Source: Bacteroidales bacterium (GTDB lineage Bacteria > Bacteroidota > Bacteroidia > Bacteroidales > UBA932). From it: 47,009 nt of DNA. Positions 42,931 through 47,009 of the stretch are shown one piece after another. The position numbers and the translations under genes were made by a program. The stretch lies in assembly GCA_017935505.1 (NCBI GenBank), contig JAGBHM010000029.1, forward strand, positions 1-47,009, in the 5' to 3' direction. The number at the start of each line of letters is the position of its first letter. The first letter of the stretch is position 1. Under the pieces are notes generated by a model that was not told the DNA's origin, searched no databases, and saw nothing but the letters and a program-made list of their open reading frames with translations.

Positions 42931-44682
42931 TCAATTTATTATCACATTATCTTGCGGATAACGGTATTTTGGCTCTCCTTTACCCTGAGCAAGGCCCATG
43001 AGCAGTGTTATAAAGCCAACCCGTCCTGCAAACATGAGTGCGCAGAGGCAGAACTTGCTGCCAACCCCAAGCAGCGGAGTGGTATCCATACTGGCACCTA
43101 CGGTACTGAATGCCGATACCGTCTCAAAAAGCAATCTCCCGGGAGAGAGGTGCGGTTCCATAATTACAAGAATTGCAAAAAAGAGCGCTATCATCGCTAT
43201 CGAACTGTAAATTGTTGCAGATGCTCTCCGTACAGAGTGTGGAGAGATCTCCCTGTTAAATGCGACAGCCCTCTCTCTGCCTTGTATAATGGAGATGAAG
43301 TTTGCTGTAGATACCGCAACAGTATTCACTTTAACTCCTCCGGCAGTAGATTGTGAGGCACCTCCTATCCACATAAGAAGGGTGTACACTATTATTGTAA
43401 CTGTTGAAAAAGAGGTAATCCCCACACTATTGAATCCTGCAGTCCTCGGCACCGCCGAATTGAAAAATGAGTGTACGAGCTTATCCTCAACTGACATTCC
43501 GGCAAATGCTCCATTCCACTCCGCTACTGCAATGGAGAGAGTTCCTGCAACCAGCAGAATGAGTGTGGAGACCAACACAAGCCTGGTATTTATATTGGCA
43601 AGATGTATCACCCTTACATTGCTCTGCCCCCTTTTGAAGATTCTCCTATATATTCTCCTGAAGTGGTATGCTGCCACTCTGCCCAAATCTACCAATATGG
43701 GGTACCCTATACCACCCATAATCACCAGCAGCGATATTGTTACAAAGAAGCCGCCATGTCCTGTAATGATGCCTGTATTGCCCAAATTTCCCTCAAGAGT
43801 GGAGAATCCGGCATTGCAAAATGCGGAGACAGAGTGGAATATTGCAAAAAATATCTCTTCGGCGAGCGGCATCTCCATTGTAGAGTGGATCGTACACCAT
43901 ATCAATATTGCTCCTACAGCCTCAATTGCAAATGTAAATGCCAATATGTACAGCAGAGTGGAGAGCAGCGAGCCGAATGTATCTGAACCCACCATATCCT
44001 TTAGTGCAAACTGGCTGTAGAGGGTGGGCGTTCCCATAAAAAAGAGTGCGAAGAAACTTGTGACCGTCATTACTCCAAGGCCTCCGGCCTGTATTAGCAA
44101 CACAATCACAGTTTGTCCGCCCAATGTGAAGGTAGAGGATATATCTACCGGAGAGAGTCCCGTCACGCAAACGGCACTTGTGGAGACAAACAGTGCATCA
44201 ACAACAGAGAGCCTTATCCCATCATGTGTTGAACGAGGAAGCATCAGAAGCAGTGTTCCCAGGAATATCAGCACCAGAAAGCCTGAGGCGAGAAGCAGTG
44301 TGGGATTGGTCTTTTTGCCTATGAAGCCTACAACGCCCCTTGAAATCTCCAGCAAAGCAAAAAGCAGCACCAGAGGAAGGTTATAGAGGTTGCTGTCGAA
44401 AAAGGAGATTCCAAACAGTTTTGAAATTACCGGCAGGTAGAGCATCAGTGCCAATATCCAGCTCATATAGGCCTTGATTCCCTCAACACCTTTCCTATTG
44501 AAAAGAATCCACAATGTGAACATTAGAAAATAGCACCACCATGCCACTTCATATATATGTTCCATTACCGATGCTTCCCTGGCGTCAAGTTCAAATCCAT
44601 AATCGATCACGGCTGCCCCAACCACCACAACTGAGAGGACAAAAAGGAACACCTTTATATATTCTTCCAATCTTACTCGCAT
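42931..44682 (-). CDS. Potassium uptake protein, TrkH/KtrB family
   Basis: The 583-residue integral membrane protein has four pore-like repeats carrying the potassium selectivity motifs TSAVCVTGLSPVD, HSVSAFCNAGFSTL, NSAVPRTAGFNSVG and ETVSAFSTVGASMDT. These confirm the TrkH/KtrB/HKT superfamily. An extra N-terminal hydrophobic region (about residues 1-130) precedes the first repeat, making it longer than a minimal KtrB (about 450). It forms an operon with the RCK-type regulator 7 bases downstream. The upstream neighbour is the TIGR03915 gene. Confidence 0.93.
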   Translation of the reverse strand: MRVRLEEYIKVFLFVLSVVVVGAAVIDYGFELDAREASVMEHIYEVAWWCYFLMFTLWILFNRKGVEGIKAYMSWILALMLYLPVISKLFGISFFDSNLYNLPLVLLFALLEISRGVVGFIGKKTNPTLLLASGFLVLIFLGTLLLMLPRSTHDGIRLSVVDALFVSTSAVCVTGLSPVDISSTFTLGGQTVIVLLIQAGGLGVMTVTSFFALFFMGTPTLYSQFALKDMVGSDTFGSLLSTLLYILAFTFAIEAVGAILIWCTIHSTMEMPLAEEIFFAIFHSVSAFCNAGFSTLEGNLGNTGIITGHGGFFVTISLLVIMGGIGYPILVDLGRVAAYHFRRIYRRIFKRGQSNVRVIHLANINTRLVLVSTLILLVAGTLSIAVAEWNGAFAGMSVEDKLVHSFFNSAVPRTAGFNSVGITSFSTVTIIVYTLLMWIGGASQSTAGGVKVNTVAVSTANFISIIQGRERAVAFNREISPHSVRRASATIYSSIAMIALFFAILVIMEPHLSPGRLLFETVSAFSTVGASMDTTPLLGVGSKFCLCALMFAGRVGFITLLMGLAQGKGEPKYRYPQDNVIIN

Positions 44683-44747
44683 AACATCCGGCTACATTCC
44701 AATTACCAACTGTTTCGCGGCCGGAAAGTTCACCGAATATATAAGAA

Positions 44748-45521
44748 TTACTTCAACTGCTTCTCTGTAAGGTATTTCCAGAACCTCACAGGCATATGCT
44801 GCCTGTGCAGTTTAGGGTTCAGGCGCTCTTTTATGGCAATGGAGCTGAAATATGTCTGCCATAATCTGCGGAAGAGCTCCTCATCTTCACCTCTCTCTCC
44901 TTCACCCAACACTCCGACAGACTCCTCACCATTGCAATATGTGGTGCAATTCACCTCTGTCACACTCTTGCCGTCGTAATAATAACCAAACTGGCGTATC
45001 GTATCATAAATTATCCATCTCTGGAAAGCAAAACGGTTGGTAAAATAGTTTACGGCAAATGGCAATACATTATATATCGGATTTATACAGGCATAATATA
45101 TATCATCTGCACCATGCTGGAAACGGACAAACTGCACAACCCTTTCTCTCTCTTTTGCTACTTTTTTGGCAATGCGGACAACCTCCAGCACATCCGGATC
45201 TGCAAAATCCAGTTCAACACTCGAGTGAGAATCAAAAATCCTCTTCATATACCGGAGCAGGAGCATCTCCACCTGCGGTAATCCACTCATCCAACATGCT
45301 GCAACAGCCCACAAAGCATATCCCGACAGTTTCTTCTCCAAACCTCTCCACACCCTTCCTGCCTGCTGATCATCTGTAACAATCTCAACCACCTCATCAC
45401 AAAGCAGCGGCAGCTGCTCGCCAACCCCAAGCAGTGAGTCGGGAAACCGCTTGTGTGAATAGCAGTAAAAAAGCGAGGTGAGCAGCCCCTCAAAGCTTCT
45501 GTCATAAACAAATATCACCAT
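44748..45521 (-). CDS. TIGR03915-family protein, putative DNA metabolism partner of the radical SAM protein
   Basis: The 257-residue product matches the TIGR03915/DUF4130 family as I recall it. These proteins start with a segment like MVIFVYDRSFEGLLTSLFYCY. Other features are a FVRFQHGADDIYYACINPIYNVLPFAVNYFTNRFAFQRWIIYDTIRQFGYYYDGK block and the terminal RLNPKLHRQHMPVRFWKYLTEK. The family is consistently paired with a radical SAM protein of TIGR03916, as here, where the two reading frames overlap by 7 bases. The function is unproven; a role in DNA or nucleobase repair has been suggested by family naming. Confidence 0.82.
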   Translation of the reverse strand: MVIFVYDRSFEGLLTSLFYCYSHKRFPDSLLGVGEQLPLLCDEVVEIVTDDQQAGRVWRGLEKKLSGYALWAVAACWMSGLPQVEMLLLRYMKRIFDSHSSVELDFADPDVLEVVRIAKKVAKERERVVQFVRFQHGADDIYYACINPIYNVLPFAVNYFTNRFAFQRWIIYDTIRQFGYYYDGKSVTEVNCTTYCNGEESVGVLGEGERGEDEELFRRLWQTYFSSIAIKERLNPKLHRQHMPVRFWKYLTEKQLK

Positions 45522-46783
45522 AACGGAAGTTTTAGTTGCAGATCGGCAGGCTCCTTTACAGAGGGCAGCAGAGCCCTTCTCACCCCCTCCGCACCCAATT
45601 CATTTATTGTAATATGCCTTCTGTTCCGGTACAGGCCCCCATTTTCAGTTATAAAATAGCGGGCCCTCTTCAATACAGCCCCCATCTTTCCAACCTGTTC
45701 CAGATTAAGTTTACCATAACGGCGTGCCGCCACTATCATTTTGGCACTCTTCACTCCAATTCCAGGCACTCTAAGAATCATTTGATAATCAGCGCTATTT
45801 ATATCAACAGGAAAATATTCAGGGTGCCGCAATGCCCATGCCATCTTTGGATCGACCTCAAGATCCAGCAGAGGAAATTGATCATCAACAATTTCAGTGG
45901 CCTCAAAACCATAAAACCGCATGAGCCAATCGGCCTGATACAACCGGTTCTCCCTCACCAGAGGTGGCTGTTTAAGGGCCGGCAGGCGCGGATCATATCC
46001 GTTCACAGGCACGTAGCCTGAATAGTAGACACGCTTCATACCAGGCCGTCTGTAGAGCATGGAAGAGAGCATCAGGATATCTTTATCAGAATCTGGGGTG
46101 GCCCCCACAATCATCTGAGTGCTCTGCCCTGCAGGCACAAACCGTGGAGCTTTTCTATACTTGCCTCTCTCCTGTGCACTCTGCAGAACTCCCTGTCCAA
46201 TATACTGCATCGGTTCAAAAACGCTCCTGAAATTCTTTTCGGGAGCCAGCATTCTGAGATTTCTCTCATTGGGAATCTCAATATTCACACTCATTCTGTC
46301 GGCATAGAGGCCGGCTTCATTCACCAATTCTCTGCTTGCTCCCGGTATGCTCTTCAGATGTATATATCCATTGAATCTATAGACCTGCCTTAGCTCCTTT
46401 GCAACCCTCACCAACCTCTCCATTGTGTAATCAGGATCTTTAACAACTCCCGAACTCAGGAAAAGTCCCTCTATGTAATTTCTTCTGTAAAAGCCGATTG
46501 TAAGCTCCACTAACTCCTTTACAGAAAAAGTGGCCCTCCTTATATCATTGCTTCTTCTGTTTATGCAGTTTGCACAATCATATATACAGTTGTTGGAGAG
46601 CATTATCTTCAGCAGTGAGATGCATCTGCCATCTTCGGCAAAACTGTGGCATATGCCCCAGCCATAGGCGGAGCCTATATCCCCCGATCTGCCTCTGCGA
46701 GTCGTACCGCTGGAGGCACAGGAGACATCATATTTTGCCGACTCTGCCAATATTTTCAATTTTTCCAGAACCAAATCATTCAT
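45515..46783 (-). CDS. Radical SAM protein, TIGR03916 family (putative DNA modification/repair)
   Basis: The 422-residue protein has a radical SAM iron-sulfur motif, CIYDCANC (Cys66, 70, 73), preceded by GWGICHSFAEDGRCISLLKIMLSN. The SAM barrel (about 60-300) is followed by a C-terminal helix-hairpin-helix DNA-binding motif, MILRVPGIGVKSAKMIVAARRYGKL, at about 335-360. This combination identifies the family found with TIGR03915. The substrate is unknown. ATG 46783 is chosen. The IS end lies about 90 bases upstream, so its promoter must lie in that stretch or in the IS. Confidence 0.87.
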   Translation of the reverse strand: MNDLVLEKLKILAESAKYDVSCASSGTTRRGRSGDIGSAYGWGICHSFAEDGRCISLLKIMLSNNCIYDCANCINRRSNDIRRATFSVKELVELTIGFYRRNYIEGLFLSSGVVKDPDYTMERLVRVAKELRQVYRFNGYIHLKSIPGASRELVNEAGLYADRMSVNIEIPNERNLRMLAPEKNFRSVFEPMQYIGQGVLQSAQERGKYRKAPRFVPAGQSTQMIVGATPDSDKDILMLSSMLYRRPGMKRVYYSGYVPVNGYDPRLPALKQPPLVRENRLYQADWLMRFYGFEATEIVDDQFPLLDLEVDPKMAWALRHPEYFPVDINSADYQMILRVPGIGVKSAKMIVAARRYGKLNLEQVGKMGAVLKRARYFITENGGLYRNRRHITINELGAEGVRRALLPSVKEPADLQLKLPLW

Positions 46784-46871
46784 ACCTTACATGCAATAGG
46801 GATAACGATTTGCAAAGGAAATTCTATTTTTTGACAACTTTTGACAATAATAAAAAAAGACCGGAAAATGA

Positions 46872-47009
46872 TGTGACCCCCAAAAGTTGGACGGTTTAAC
46901 ATTATTAAGAGGCTCGCTTAGATTGGAATAAAGCTCGGTATTGTACCGGGCTTTTTCCATTTAGCCTCAGTTTGATTCTATAATTATTGTAATAGCGTAT
47001 ATACTTAAC
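46872..47009 (-). mobile_element. End of an IS3-family insertion sequence (continues past window)
   Basis: The sequence starting at 46872-46874 reads TGTGACCCCCAAAAGTTGGAC, which looks like an IS3-family terminal inverted repeat beginning with TG. The interior continues into the 3' end of a transposase gene. The exact outer base (46872 or 46874) and any target duplication cannot be settled without the other end. Confidence 0.8.
46905..47009 (-). CDS. IS3-family transposase (OrfB), C-terminal 34 codons
   Basis: On the minus strand the frame reads VKYIRYYNNYRIKLRLNG, then KSPVQYRALFQSK and RAS before TAA. The YYNNYRIKxxLNGxSPVQYR tail is characteristic of the integrase-type OrfB of the IS3 family. 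The gene runs out of the window, so completeness is unknown. Confidence 0.85.
   Translation of the reverse strand, partial: VKYIRYYNNYRIKLRLNGKSPVQYRALFQSKRAS

Noticed and set aside
43289..44020. 243-codon plus-strand frame antisense to the TrkH-type gene
   Set aside because: It mirrors the membrane-protein coding strand, whose four selectivity motifs are clear.
1..47009. CRISPR arrays, phage genes, riboswitches
   Set aside because: No regularly spaced repeats, phage structural genes or known riboswitch-like leader was recognised on reading both strands.

Overview
The window looks like a chromosomal segment from an anaerobic member of the Bacteroidales (phylum Bacteroidota). The exact genus cannot be named from sequence alone. 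The evidence is the gene content and the promoters. The gene content includes a bamD-rpoZ-coaBC-recN block, a BamA operon carrying two OmpH/Skp chaperones, a fused 2-oxoglutarate:ferredoxin oxidoreductase with a neighbouring glutamate dehydrogenase, a LysM/periplasmic-binding fusion, and a tRNA cluster running into tuf. Several promoters match the Bacteroidota pattern (TTTG or TTG, 19-21 bp, TAnnTTTG), and clear Shine-Dalgarno sequences are scarce. Most genes are on the minus strand.

Layout. Positions 1-660 hold the start of tuf (EF-Tu) and four tRNAs (Thr, Gly, Tyr, Thr) read leftward from one strong promoter. Next come dxs (minus) and two tandem MFS transporters (plus). Positions 5.5-6.85 kb are an AT-rich accessory patch: a small two-helix membrane protein, an unrecognised lipoprotein with a glycine-rich hydrophobic tail, and a non-coding stretch with a large imperfect palindrome. 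From 6.8 to 23.3 kb nearly everything is minus strand: purA, ssb, a tight araC-hydrolase-manA-aroE operon, murI, gdhA, korAB, and the envelope operon nadK-uppS-bamA-ompH-ompH. From 23.4 to 27.5 kb the plus strand carries pdxJ, an OmpH-like lipoprotein, purC and the LysM/binding-protein fusion. From 27.5 to 39.9 kb the minus strand carries three nucleotide-sugar genes, pepP, the operon bamD-rpoZ-coaBC-recN-nagB, trxB, a Gate-domain membrane protein and tRNA-Leu. Positions 40.1-42.5 kb (plus) hold fabF and a sugar-kinase-like phosphotransferase. Positions 42.5-46.8 kb (minus) hold a potassium uptake pair and a radical SAM/TIGR03915 pair. The right edge cuts into an IS3-family insertion sequence.

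Functionally this is mostly housekeeping: envelope assembly (bamA, bamD, skp homologues, uppS, murI), isoprenoid, cofactor and nucleotide synthesis (dxs, pdxJ, nadK, coaBC, purA, purC), anaerobic 2-oxoglutarate/glutamate metabolism (korAB, gdhA) and sugar-phosphate interconversion (manA, nagB, a hexosamine-kinase-like gene). I see no CRISPR array, phage or obvious defence system. The least ordinary items are the lipoprotein/small membrane protein pair, the palindrome beside it, a secreted esterase-like protein whose nucleophile serine is replaced by glycine, a potassium-channel regulator lacking its C-terminal domain, and the LysM/periplasmic-binding fusion.
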